A DNA stretch of 64,000 nt from Algoriphagus faecimaris (lineage in GTDB: Bacteria > Bacteroidota > Bacteroidia > Cytophagales > Cyclobacteriaceae). The stretch is taken from the NCBI RefSeq assembly GCF_900101705.1, contig NZ_FNAC01000009.1:62001-126000 (forward strand), written 5' to 3'. The translations under genes were made by a program, and so were the position numbers. The notes beneath the pieces are model-generated. The model ran no database searches and was not told the origin of the DNA. It saw nothing but the letters and a program-made list of their open reading frames with translations. Below, piece after piece: positions 35,853-44,532 of the stretch; within the stretch, counting starts at the first letter, position 1; each line of letters begins with the position of its first letter.

Positions 35853-35863
35853 AGGTTTTGGGT
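35846..35863 (-). repeat. 18-bp translation start region shared by ilvD and the leader peptide
   Basis: The 18 bases ACCCAAAACCTATGAATC are identical at the ilvD start (35846-35863) and at the leader-peptide start (35982-35999). The ATG is inside the repeat. Confidence 0.9.
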
Positions 35864-35865
35864 AT

Positions 35866-35935
35866 AAAAAAAGTGCCTCATCTGGCTGAGGCACTTCAAA
35901 TTTTATTTCATATCAATAAATAGTCTAGTGCCTCA
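35866..35935 (-). promoter_or_regulatory. ilv-leu operon attenuator: alternative antiterminator and terminator
   Basis: Three segments on the minus strand: segment 2 TGAGGCACT (35927-35935), segment 3 AGTGCCTCA (35887-35895), segment 4 TGAGGCACT (35872-35880), then seven T (35866-35872). Segment 3 can pair perfectly with either 2 (antiterminator) or 4 (terminator with a six-base loop). Segment 2 begins two bases after the leader-peptide stop codon, so a ribosome finishing the leader would cover it and let the terminator form, while a ribosome stalled earlier would leave it free. Confidence 0.88.
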
Positions 35936-35937
35936 CA

Positions 35938-35988
35938 TTAATTTTCAATGAGAATAATAAAGCTTAGCAAAAAGACGACAGGATTCAT
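35938..35988 (-). CDS. ilv-leu leader peptide
   Basis: 16 codons: MNPVVFLLSFIILIEN, then TAA. Eight of sixteen residues are Val, Leu or Ile (VV, LL, II, L, I), exactly the end products of the operon downstream. It ends two bases before antiterminator segment 2. Codons include GTC GTC, TTG CTA, ATT ATT CTC ATT. By analogy with enterobacterial ilv and leu leaders it is a sensor of charged tRNA levels. Too short to be found by normal gene callers. Confidence 0.88.
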   Translation of the reverse strand: MNPVVFLLSFIILIEN

Positions 35989-36031
35989 AGGTTTTGGGTT
36001 GAGCACTTACTGTTGATTGGTAAATATTTTT

Positions 36032-36063
36032 CAAACTTAAACCCGAAAACCCACACTTACAAT
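36032..36063 (-). promoter_or_regulatory. Promoter of the ilv-leu operon
   Basis: ATTG (plus 36060-36063), 20-nt spacer, and a perfect TAAGTTTG -7 element (plus 36032-36039). Transcription would begin about 35 bp before the leader-peptide ATG. Confidence 0.7.
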
Positions 36064-36377
36064 ATTTAATTCGCCTTTTTGATTCTATGACATAATTTTA
36101 ATGAAAGTTTCTACTTAAAATACAGAATATAAAACCGATAAATGCGCCTAAAACCCCTTAATTAAAAAAGTGAATTTCGAATAATAATGATTTTCAGAAT
36201 ATTATTTTGAATTTCATTATTATTAATTTTTTTGAAATTTCATTTCATTTTTTTCAATAGAAACAAATAAACAAAACCATTGATTTAAAATTCATGGCTT
36301 TCATTGATAATTTTTCAAATGATTTTTCCAAGTGTTTGCCCATCATTTTTATCTTATTTTTGCTAAAACTTTTACTC
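36064..36377. other. AT-rich intergenic region between ilv-leu promoter and ispE
   Basis: About 310 bp, very AT-rich, separating divergent units. The frame of ispE is open back to 36294 but that part is AT-rich and unconserved. No gene or clear hairpin seen; the ispE promoter must lie here. Confidence 0.5.
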
Positions 36378-37184
36378 ATGATCACATTTCCAAACGCCAA
36401 AATCAATTTAGGACTTCATATCACAGGTAAGCGAAAGGACGGCTATCACGAGATAGAAACCTGCATGGTGCCTATCCCACTTTTGGATGCCCTAGAAATG
36501 ATTCATAATAAAAAAGGGGGATGGGAAAGCACAGGACTGCCAATCCCAGGAGATGCAAAAGATAATTTGATTCTCAAAGCAGAGAAACTACTCCGCAAGG
36601 ATTTTCAGGGCTTGCCAAACCTGAAAATTCATCTCCATAAAAATATTCCTATGGGGGCTGGACTTGGGGGCGGATCAGCGGATGGGGCTTTTGCGCTGAA
36701 GCTGATGAACAATCTTTTTGACCTGCATTTGGATGATTTTTTCTTAGAAGAGTACGCAGCCCAACTGGGAAGCGATTGTCCTTTTTTCATCGAAAACACA
36801 CCCAAAATAGCCCGTGGAAGAGGTGAAATCCTCGAGGATATTGATCTCTCACTCAAAGGAAGCTATTTAGTGCTAATTAATCCCGGCATACATATTGGCA
36901 CCAAAGAAGCTTATGCAGGTGTCACCCCTGGAGCTCCCAAAGTGAATCTGGAAGAAGTGATCGCTGATCGAAATCGATGGAAGGAAGAATTGGTCAATGA
37001 CTTCGAAAAAAGCATATTCCTAAATCATCCCCAAATCGCTGAAATCAAAAACCAATTTTACGATGCAGGTGCGTATTATGCCGCCATGTCAGGATCTGGT
37101 TCGAGTGTTTTTGGCCTTTTCGATACAAAGCCAAGCGGTATTAATTTTTCAGAGCATTATTATTGTTTTGAAAAAGAACTATAA
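36378..37184 (+). CDS. ispE: 4-diphosphocytidyl-2-C-methyl-D-erythritol kinase
   Basis: 268 residues from ATG 36378 (MITFPNAKINLGLHITGKRKDGYHEIET); the ATG at 36294 would add a hydrophobic leader not seen in the family. GHMP kinase: NAKINLGL, ATP loop PMGAGLGGGSADGAFAL, C-terminal MSGSGSSVFGLF. Phosphorylates CDP-ME in the MEP pathway to isoprenoid precursors. Stands alone. Confidence 0.95.
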   Translation: MITFPNAKINLGLHITGKRKDGYHEIETCMVPIPLLDALEMIHNKKGGWESTGLPIPGDAKDNLILKAEKLLRKDFQGLPNLKIHLHKNIPMGAGLGGGSADGAFALKLMNNLFDLHLDDFFLEEYAAQLGSDCPFFIENTPKIARGRGEILEDIDLSLKGSYLVLINPGIHIGTKEAYAGVTPGAPKVNLEEVIADRNRWKEELVNDFEKSIFLNHPQIAEIKNQFYDAGAYYAAMSGSGSSVFGLFDTKPSGINFSEHYYCFEKEL

Positions 37185-37289
37185 ATGTCAAAATCCTTGA
37201 ACAAGAAAACACCTACTTCAATTCATGTCTGCAAAAGCCATTTGATTTCAAAAATCAAGACCTGTCTTAAATAACGGGCATACAAAAAA

Positions 37290-37378
37290 TCCTTTCGAAG
37301 AGCCCAAAAAGATCCCCAGATTATTGAACTTGCAGAATGGGGAATGGATGATTATGCGAAGCAACTAGATAATTTTTA
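37290..37378 (+). pseudogene. Possible 3' remnant of an unidentified gene
   Basis: A short plus-strand frame with no start reads KSFRRAQKDPQIIELAEWGM followed by DDYAKQLDNF and a stop at 37376-37378. The composition is protein-like and a stop codon lies just upstream. Could be the tail of a lost gene. The rest of 37185-37375 shows nothing definite. Confidence 0.3.
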
Positions 37379-38287
37379 ACCCAAAGTCCTCACAGCTTTT
37401 CTCCGCTTATTCCAATAATTCAGTACCGGATAGGTAAGAACTGAAAACAAAATGATTAAAGTCCCTAGGTAAAATTCCGGAGTCATTTTTTCACTTTCTC
37501 CAAAAATCAAAACCGCCAAAACGATCCCATACACCGGCTCCAGATTTATCGTCAGGTTGATGGAAAACACCGTCAGTCGCTTCATCAAATCCACCGAAAC
37601 CGAAAAGGCGTACACGGTACAAACTCCTCCAAGGAGAAAAAGCCAAAACCAATCAAACCCTTGCCAGGCCCATTGGATTCCCTGTCCATCAGTCATATAG
37701 GCAGCATAAATAGGCATAAACGCTAAAATAAAAACACTCGCACCACTCATCTCATAAAAAGTGATCTGATACGGGTCATGCTTCTTTGTCAGCTTTCCAT
37801 TGATCACAGAAAAACAAGCGGCAAGGAAAGCCGAAGCCAAGGCCATAGACAAGCCTAACCAATATCCTGTTTCAAACTTGAAAATGACGACTAGACCCGA
37901 AATCACCATAATCCCCAAGGCTACCTCATACCATTTGACTTTAGTCCGGTTGAAAAAGGGCTCCACAAAAGCCGTCCAGAGTGAAGTCGTCGCCATTCCT
38001 GCCAAACAAACGGATACCGTAGCAACTCTTGCCGACCAGAAAAACAAGATCCAATGCAGGGCAATCAAAATGCCTGTCCCCAGCACTTTCCACATTTCAT
38101 GCGTGGGAATCAGAATATTTTTCTTCTTCCATACGAAAAGAAGCGCTACACCAACTGAAGCTATCAGTGTTCGGTAAAAAACCAATTCCAGCGCAGGAAG
38201 TGAAATCAAAACTCCCAAAATCGCAGTAAATCCCCAAATCAAGACGATCAGGTGGAGAAGAAAGTAATCTTTAATCGTTGCCTGCAT
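37376..38287 (-). CDS. EamA/DMT-family transporter
   Basis: 303 residues, ten hydrophobic helices in two EamA repeats (LLHLIVLIWGFTAILGVL at the start of repeat 1; GLSMALASAFLAACFSVINGKLTKKH at the start of repeat 2). Inner-membrane drug/metabolite exporter; substrate unknown. Its ATG directly follows the LptF/G gene's stop, so the two share an operon with tgt (40495 to 37376). Confidence 0.88.
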   Translation of the reverse strand: MQATIKDYFLLHLIVLIWGFTAILGVLISLPALELVFYRTLIASVGVALLFVWKKKNILIPTHEMWKVLGTGILIALHWILFFWSARVATVSVCLAGMATTSLWTAFVEPFFNRTKVKWYEVALGIMVISGLVVIFKFETGYWLGLSMALASAFLAACFSVINGKLTKKHDPYQITFYEMSGASVFILAFMPIYAAYMTDGQGIQWAWQGFDWFWLFLLGGVCTVYAFSVSVDLMKRLTVFSINLTINLEPVYGIVLAVLIFGESEKMTPEFYLGTLIILFSVLTYPVLNYWNKRRKAVRTLG

Positions 38288-39361
38288 TTATCGAGGGACT
38301 GTTTTGTACAATACCAAGCCTAAAATCCCAAAGACTATATTGGGCAGCCAAACAGACAGGATGGGATATTCCGAACCGTTTTCGGCGAAGGTTCGGGAAA
38401 GAATATAGAACAGAATGTAAATAAAGGCCATCAAAAAGCCCATGGCAATCTGAAACCCCGAACCTCCACGAGTCTTTCTAGCAGACATGATTACTCCAAT
38501 AAAAGTCAAGATGATCGCGGCAAATGGAGACATAAATCGAACATAACGTTCGATCTTATAATACTCCACATTATCGGCTCCTCGTTCTTCCAAGGTTCTG
38601 ATCTGCTTGCTCAATTGAGGTAATTTTAAGGTTTCATGATGCTTCTCAGGTACTCCAAAATCCTCAGGAACTATTGACAGCACCGTATCCTTTCTGCTTC
38701 CTACAGACCATTCTTCCTTCCGATCTTTCAATTCTCTCAAACGCCAATTAATCATGGTCCAGGAGTTTTTTGCGGTATCCCACTCGATTCGATCGGAAGA
38801 AATTTTAGCAAGTAATTTACCGTCTTTAATGGTTTCTAGCGTGAAGCTATATCCTGTATTAGTGGCTTTAAAAAACCTACTCAGATAGGCATAACTATCC
38901 TCTCCTACTTTAATATGAATGTTTTGATCAGAAGTATTTGTTCCTTTTTCCAGGTAAACCAGGCGAAATACAGTCACTCCTTCTGTCGCTTTAGGCAATA
39001 CCCAGCCATTCAGATAAAAACTGGCTGCACCTATCAGTGCCGCTCCAAAGAGAAAAGGACGTAGTAATCTAACAAAACTCACCCCGCTGCTGAGGATGGC
39101 AATAATCTCAGTTCTACCCGCCATTTTGGAGGTAATAAAAATCACAGAAATAAATACCGTAATCGGTGTTAAAAGATTATTTAGATAAAGGCCATAATTC
39201 CCCATATAGCGAAGAATTTCACCCGTAGGCACTTGATTTTGGATGTATTTGTCATTTTTTTCCGTAAAATCCAGCACCAAAACTACTAGGATAAGCATCA
39301 ACACTACGAAGAAGTAGGTCTTCAAAAAATCCTTAATAATCAGCTTATCGAGTAGTTTCAT
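38288..39361 (-). CDS. LptF/LptG-family permease
   Basis: 357 residues, YjgP/YjgQ family: LLDKLIIKDFLKTYFFVVLMLILVVLVLDFTEK, TM2-3 with ITVFISVIFITSKMAGRTEIIAILSSGVSF, a periplasmic beta-jellyroll (about 125-265), and three C-terminal helices. Part of the LptB2FG extractor moving LPS to the Lpt bridge. Only one of F and G is here; the partner must be elsewhere. Starts 3 bp after tgt. Confidence 0.9.
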   Translation of the reverse strand: MKLLDKLIIKDFLKTYFFVVLMLILVVLVLDFTEKNDKYIQNQVPTGEILRYMGNYGLYLNNLLTPITVFISVIFITSKMAGRTEIIAILSSGVSFVRLLRPFLFGAALIGAASFYLNGWVLPKATEGVTVFRLVYLEKGTNTSDQNIHIKVGEDSYAYLSRFFKATNTGYSFTLETIKDGKLLAKISSDRIEWDTAKNSWTMINWRLRELKDRKEEWSVGSRKDTVLSIVPEDFGVPEKHHETLKLPQLSKQIRTLEERGADNVEYYKIERYVRFMSPFAAIILTFIGVIMSARKTRGGSGFQIAMGFLMAFIYILFYILSRTFAENGSEYPILSVWLPNIVFGILGLVLYKTVPR

Positions 39362-39364
39362 AAA

Positions 39365-40495
39365 TTAAAGTCGGGTACTTACTTTTTTGACCATTTGATC
39401 CTTCCAGGTGACAAAATCACCTGCGAGGATATGCTCTCTGGCTTGTCCCACTAACCACAAGTAGAAAGCCAAGTTATGAATACTTGCAATTTGTGCAGCC
39501 AATATTTCCTTAGAAATCGTTAAATGACGCAAATATGCCCTAGAATAGAAACTACTTGCATAATTCCCAATCGCCGGATCGATGGGACTGAAATCATCCT
39601 TCCACTTTTCATTTCGAATATTTATGATTCCCTCTGAGGTGAAAAGCATTCCATTTCGTGCATTTCGGGTCGGCATCACACAGTCAAACATATCCACACC
39701 GAGCGCGATGCATTCTAAAATATTTGCAGGAGTACCCACTCCCATCAAGTAACGGGGCTTTTCTTGGGGCAAAATCTCCGTCACCAACTCAGTCATTTCA
39801 TACATCATCTCGGCTGGTTCACCCACCGAAAGTCCACCTATTGCATTACCTTCCCGGCCTTGGGCGGCGATGAATTCCGCACTTTGCTTGCGCAAATCTT
39901 TATACACTGAGCCCTGAACGATCGGAAAAAGGGTCTGACTGTAGCCGTATTTCCCTTCGGTAGCATCAAATCGATGGATGCATCTCTTCAGCCACCGATG
40001 AGTCATCTCCATGGAATTTCGTGCATATCCATATTCACAGGGGTAAGGCGTGCATTCGTCAAATGCCATAATGATATCTGCACCGATGGTTCGCTGAATA
40101 TCCATCACGTTTTCTGGAGTAAAATTGTGCTTAGACCCGTCAATATGGGATTTGAAGGTCACTCCCTCCTCTTTGATTTTGCGAGTTCCAGCTAGGGAAA
40201 AAACCTGATACCCCCCCGAATCGGTCAATATTGGCCTATCCCAACCATTGAATTGGTGAAGCCCGCCTGCCTTTTCCAAAATATCCAATCCCGGGCGCAG
40301 GTATAGATGATAGGTATTCCCCAGAATAATTTGAGCTTGAATATCCTCCTTCAATTCCCGCTGATGCACCGCTTTTACCGTCCCAGCAGTGCCCACAGGC
40401 ATAAAAATAGGCGTTTGGATCATCCCATGATCGGTTAGAATCTCACCGGCACGGGCTTGAGATTGGGAATCTTTTTTCTCTAAGGTGAACTTCAT
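39365..40495 (-). CDS. tgt: Queuine/preQ1 tRNA-guanine transglycosylase
   Basis: 376 residues. Exchanges guanine-34 for preQ1 in GUN anticodons. Catalytic residues: LTDSGGYQVFSLAGTRKI (Asp) and GVDMFDCVMPTRNARNG (nucleophilic Asp). The C-terminal zinc site is missing: where the family has CDCYTC, residues 308-316 read AIGNYASSF, although the downstream histidine (ASIHNLAFYLWL) remains. Heads an operon with the LptF/G permease and EamA transporter. Confidence 0.94.
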   Translation of the reverse strand: MKFTLEKKDSQSQARAGEILTDHGMIQTPIFMPVGTAGTVKAVHQRELKEDIQAQIILGNTYHLYLRPGLDILEKAGGLHQFNGWDRPILTDSGGYQVFSLAGTRKIKEEGVTFKSHIDGSKHNFTPENVMDIQRTIGADIIMAFDECTPYPCEYGYARNSMEMTHRWLKRCIHRFDATEGKYGYSQTLFPIVQGSVYKDLRKQSAEFIAAQGREGNAIGGLSVGEPAEMMYEMTELVTEILPQEKPRYLMGVGTPANILECIALGVDMFDCVMPTRNARNGMLFTSEGIINIRNEKWKDDFSPIDPAIGNYASSFYSRAYLRHLTISKEILAAQIASIHNLAFYLWLVGQAREHILAGDFVTWKDQMVKKVSTRL

Positions 40496-40619
40496 GGCTG
40501 CAAAGATCGGATTTTCCGCTTTTATTCCATGTTTAAAAGTTTAATTTACTATAAGTCAAAAGAAATCAATTACCAACTCAAGCAAGCGAATTCAAAAACT
40601 CAAAGGCCATATCCGCAGC

Positions 40620-41828
40620 TCAATGATTGGGTTTCAGCGGCTGAATGGATTTCCAATTGCCACTGTAGTGATTCCCCGGTTTAAAGTTGGGGTCATTGGT
40701 CCCATGGTATTCTCCAAACTCATTGGTGTACCAGTAATTATAATTTCCTTCTTTTTTAATCTGCTGACCAGTATATGGATCACTGAAGGAAGTATAGCCT
40801 GTAATGGCGTCAATCACGGAGGCATTGCCCGAGTAGGAAGATGAACCACTGCTTCCAAAGTTTCGTTCGCGCCAAGCCTGATTATGCTGGTCAAAACTTT
40901 GTCTCATGGAGGCCATGTTTTGCTGATGGGCATTGAATTGTGCTTGCTGCTGCGCCATCCTAGCCTGATGGTCTTGGGACATACGCCGAGTTTCCATATC
41001 AATTATCTCGGACCTTTTCTGTCCCCACTGAGGATTGATCTCCAGTTGCATGTCAATTTCCCGTTGTGAAGCCTGCGCAAAGAGTTCTTCAGGAGCTAGG
41101 GTAAAAAAGCCCATAATTATCCCGTTTTTACTTGTCATGTATGGATTCTGGTTGATCACACCCACTTTGGAAGCTTTGATCAAGCCTTTGTAAGGTACAT
41201 TTTTTCTGAAAGCAGAAAAATCCATTTTAACCATATCAAAATCTATAGTAACTGGTATCCCTACTGCCTGACTGGCCATTTGAGCGTAATTCATGGCAAA
41301 AGCTTTGATTTGCTCTCCCTCAGCACTAGCTAGAGCTTCTTGGTCGGAAATCATTTTACCTGGGGTAAATTTTTCCAAAAAAGGCTGAGAGCAATAGTGC
41401 ATCAAATACGGAATCAAGTCATCAAAATAAACTCCCTGGTGTTGTCCATTCATTACAAAAGAATGATAGTTCATCATCAACGGAAGGAGCCCTTGAATCT
41501 CCCCCTCCGGACTTTCCAAAGCGAGGAGAAATTTGAGATAGCCCGATCCATTGGGATTGGACGCGATATCCTGATGAAGCGTCCAACCTTCAGGGATATT
41601 TATACTCAGCATTTTCATATTGAGCGCCTGATCTTGTATTTCCACTCGCTGAAGACTTAAGGGTTCTTCATCGCTTGAGTTCTTGGTAATTTCTGTGACT
41701 GGAGAGATTTCAGTTTCAGTGGAAGAAATCTGATTATGGCCACTTTTTTCTACTGGGCTAGCACAAGAACAAAAAGTGCTAGCCCAGCTTAGAAAGAAAA
41801 GAAATGCTTTTGAAATTGAGTTATTCAT
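40620..41828 (-). CDS. Lipoprotein of unknown function with Q-rich coiled coil
   Basis: 402 residues. Signal with lipobox-like STFCSC (Cys20-22). Residues ~50-250 globular (INIPEGWTLHQDI..., GFFTLAPEELFAQ); ~255-320 a Gln/Met/Arg-rich helix (MSQDHQARMAQQQAQFNAHQ); C-terminal motif DAITGYTSFSDPYTGQQIKKEGNYNYWYTNEFGEYHGTND, rich in Tyr/Asn/Gly. Not a family I can name. Last of five genes reading from the sigma factor at 48977; 8 bp after the 874-residue lipoprotein. Confidence 0.7.
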   Translation of the reverse strand: MNNSISKAFLFFLSWASTFCSCASPVEKSGHNQISSTETEISPVTEITKNSSDEEPLSLQRVEIQDQALNMKMLSINIPEGWTLHQDIASNPNGSGYLKFLLALESPEGEIQGLLPLMMNYHSFVMNGQHQGVYFDDLIPYLMHYCSQPFLEKFTPGKMISDQEALASAEGEQIKAFAMNYAQMASQAVGIPVTIDFDMVKMDFSAFRKNVPYKGLIKASKVGVINQNPYMTSKNGIIMGFFTLAPEELFAQASQREIDMQLEINPQWGQKRSEIIDMETRRMSQDHQARMAQQQAQFNAHQQNMASMRQSFDQHNQAWRERNFGSSGSSSYSGNASVIDAITGYTSFSDPYTGQQIKKEGNYNYWYTNEFGEYHGTNDPNFKPGNHYSGNWKSIQPLKPNH

Positions 41829-41836
41829 AACATATT

Positions 41837-44461
41837 CTATTTCAAGGTGATAATCACTTCAGCTTTACCTGTGAACAATTGGCCCTGTAATCTCGCACAA
41901 CGGCCCAGTGGATCGTCACCATTGGTATCAACAGCTGAAAATGTCAACCCTAAGAAATAAGCCTCTCCTTGGTCAAGTGGGAACGATCTTGCTGGGAAAT
42001 CCTGATTGGGGTCTTCTGGGAAGGGGTAAACATTTGACCCATTGGGTGTCCATCCATATACTTTTGGAGTGCCTGGCAAAGGATGTGAAAGATCATAAAA
42101 TCTTACATCATACCTCACTGCGTCCTCTTCTTTGGGAACTAAAATGGCTTCAAGTGCTGCGCAATTTAATCTTGTACTTGTCCCCACTACATATGTCCTG
42201 CTATAGTAATTTGACGTTATGTTCACATGAATGATCTTCTTCTTCTCATCATTATTGATTTTCACGGTTGCCTTCAGGTCTTCAAATAGGCGGTATTCGT
42301 CATCCGTTGCCCCTTTTGGTTTCGAATAAATCCGTGCGTTGATATTTTCCAAACTTTCTTTGGTTTGGTCATCGGTAGCTTTGTACCAGATCGATCCATT
42401 GCCATAGGTCGTGATGGTGGTCAGAGTCTGACCGGATTCCCCTTCCATCAATCCTCCGTGGCTGCCGGGAGTCGTCCAGACTATTTTGTAATCCGAGTCT
42501 GGATTAGAACCCAAGGGTGAACCATTGTCTCCGGCTGGCTCGATGTGGAGCTTCACTTTGTTGGGGTTATCACCTTCCTCTTTTCCCGTCAGCGTGATCC
42601 CGTCCGGTTTGATTTCATAGAGGCTCTTTTTCACATTCACGGTCATGGTATCGCTGCCGATCAGGTTGTCTCCCAAAAAGGCTTCCACCACGATCGTCTC
42701 CAGATTCTCATCATCCGACAGGTTGCTGGAGGAGGTGCTGGCATTGTAGAATATCTCGTGGTCATTGGTTTCAATCGAAGGACCCCGATTGCTTGCTGTT
42801 TCGATCAGGTAGCCGTATTTGCCCTCGGTGCTCCATTTAAACCTCAGGTCTTTCTTTTGAGACTCGTCGATATCGACCGTGGAAGCGGTGAGCTTCTGCT
42901 GGGATGCATTGGTGATTGTCGCTTCTTTGGGAAGCAATTTCACCTGACTGGCAACGGCCTTCACTTCCCACTCCTCGATCCGTTGGGAATAGCCATAGTT
43001 GACAATTATTCTAGACCAATCTGCCGTCTGAAGCAGGCCATCTGCCACAAACAGTATTTTTCCCATATACTTACCCGCTTCTTCCAAGCCCTTTTCTGAA
43101 ATATTTTCTGTGGATAGACTGGCTATTTTCTTGAACAAGTTTTCGGCAATTATTCCAGCGCCTTCTTTACCAAGAGCCTCAAGGGAAGCAAACGTTGCAG
43201 CTTTGAAATCTCCCTCTTTCACCGCGTCATAGATATTTGGAAAAGCATCCAGAAAAACTTCTACTGCAGTGATCATTGCTTCAGCTTTCCCCTGTCGAGA
43301 CTCCTCCATTTGATTTACAGCTTGACCTTTTACTCCGCCAGTCGCAGTACCGATCAGTGGGATCAAAAAGTCCAAGGCAAATGTCTCTACTGATAGCCTG
43401 TTCAGTTTTTTCTCTTCTGCATCACTTCTGATTATGGAATTTCGCTGATTTCCGGGTCCCACGATCCGAAGCCAGTAAACGGCCACGTCTTCATTTTCTC
43501 CCAGCTGTACAGCCATGGGGCCCTCCTCCTTGACTGCCATTTGCATCCCATCTCCTATGACCTGCTTGATCAGCGAGCCAAACACATTGGAAATCCCCTC
43601 GGTCGGTCCCACTGCCAAATCCGCGTCAGCAGCGGTGCCCGAACTGACACTTTGAAGCACCTCGGTGTAATTTTGGGAGCCTGTAGGCTTGAATCTGGAC
43701 TTGTACAGGAAGGCGTGGGCTCTTCTCCTATATCTATTTCTGATTTTCAGTTCACCTGCAGCTTCAGAAAAAATCTGCAACCCACTCTTGATATTCCCGT
43801 CATCTACCGTAACCGACCAAACCCGGCCGTTGGGTGTTTCCTCATTTTCCTCTCCTCTGATGTCCAAGGGACGGGATTCTCCCAAAATCTTGGTAGTCGT
43901 CCCTGCTATCGCCGTTCTGATCTCTGCGGGTTTGGACAAAATCTTCGGGTCTGCTTTCCACAGTTCTTCAAACTGCTTCGCCCAGTCCTGAAACTCCGGT
44001 AGCTCGTGCACTTGATTGACAAAAATCCTAGACACCTCCTCAGCCATCAGTACGGCACCAGTACTATAGTAAAGGAGCACTTTGGCGGTGCTTTCCACCG
44101 AGATCATACTTTCATCTTTGGTCACAAATCCCGCCAGAATCGGATTGCCCTCCTCATCAAACACAAAGGCAACGTTGTAGCCCTCGGTGATTTGGGGGAT
44201 TTTGGTATCTCCGTTGGAAGTCACCGGCTCCCTCAGCCCGTTGGACCAAATGCTGTGCCCACTCAGATCATAGCTGACTCCTCCCGGAAGGGTGATTTTG
44301 GCCACTTGAGTGGGAATATTCACGACCGGATCGGGGTCTGGATCCTGCTGCACTGGATCGGGATCAGGTGTTGGCGTAGGATCTGGAATCATTTCGTCTT
44401 CCTTGCAGGAAAACATCAAAATGAAAAGGCTCAAGAATAGAGTAAAAATCTTTTTGTTCAT
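41837..44461 (-). CDS. Large lipoprotein with Asp/Pro linker, unknown function
   Basis: 874 residues; lipoprotein signal MNKKIFTLFLSLFILMFSC (Cys19), then an unusually acidic proline linker (DPTPTPDPDPVQQDPDPDPV) that probably spaces the protein from the membrane. Central part alpha-helical (~300-480), then Ig-like or PKD-like beta segments (FKWSTEGKYGYLIETASN, YKIVWTTPGSHGGLMEGESG). No enzymatic motif recognised. 71 bp after the CHAT protein gene, same strand. Confidence 0.7.
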   Translation of the reverse strand: MNKKIFTLFLSLFILMFSCKEDEMIPDPTPTPDPDPVQQDPDPDPVVNIPTQVAKITLPGGVSYDLSGHSIWSNGLREPVTSNGDTKIPQITEGYNVAFVFDEEGNPILAGFVTKDESMISVESTAKVLLYYSTGAVLMAEEVSRIFVNQVHELPEFQDWAKQFEELWKADPKILSKPAEIRTAIAGTTTKILGESRPLDIRGEENEETPNGRVWSVTVDDGNIKSGLQIFSEAAGELKIRNRYRRRAHAFLYKSRFKPTGSQNYTEVLQSVSSGTAADADLAVGPTEGISNVFGSLIKQVIGDGMQMAVKEEGPMAVQLGENEDVAVYWLRIVGPGNQRNSIIRSDAEEKKLNRLSVETFALDFLIPLIGTATGGVKGQAVNQMEESRQGKAEAMITAVEVFLDAFPNIYDAVKEGDFKAATFASLEALGKEGAGIIAENLFKKIASLSTENISEKGLEEAGKYMGKILFVADGLLQTADWSRIIVNYGYSQRIEEWEVKAVASQVKLLPKEATITNASQQKLTASTVDIDESQKKDLRFKWSTEGKYGYLIETASNRGPSIETNDHEIFYNASTSSSNLSDDENLETIVVEAFLGDNLIGSDTMTVNVKKSLYEIKPDGITLTGKEEGDNPNKVKLHIEPAGDNGSPLGSNPDSDYKIVWTTPGSHGGLMEGESGQTLTTITTYGNGSIWYKATDDQTKESLENINARIYSKPKGATDDEYRLFEDLKATVKINNDEKKKIIHVNITSNYYSRTYVVGTSTRLNCAALEAILVPKEEDAVRYDVRFYDLSHPLPGTPKVYGWTPNGSNVYPFPEDPNQDFPARSFPLDQGEAYFLGLTFSAVDTNGDDPLGRCARLQGQLFTGKAEVIITLK

Positions 44462-44532
44462 GGCTCAGAAGTTTTTCTATAAACTCCTATTGCAGCTTTT
44501 TAAAAATGTCATCAGTCTGGTGAAAAATTATT

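Noticed and set aside
35853-35894. In-frame GTG start giving ilvD 14 extra N-terminal residues
   Set aside because: The extra codons are the terminator stem, loop and T run; family similarity starts at ATG 35852, which has the same start region as the leader peptide.
42545-43099. 184-codon open frame on the plus strand
   Set aside because: It is antisense to the 874-residue lipoprotein gene, whose product has signal peptide, linker and coherent domains; the opposite frame reads as low-complexity His/Phe-rich sequence.
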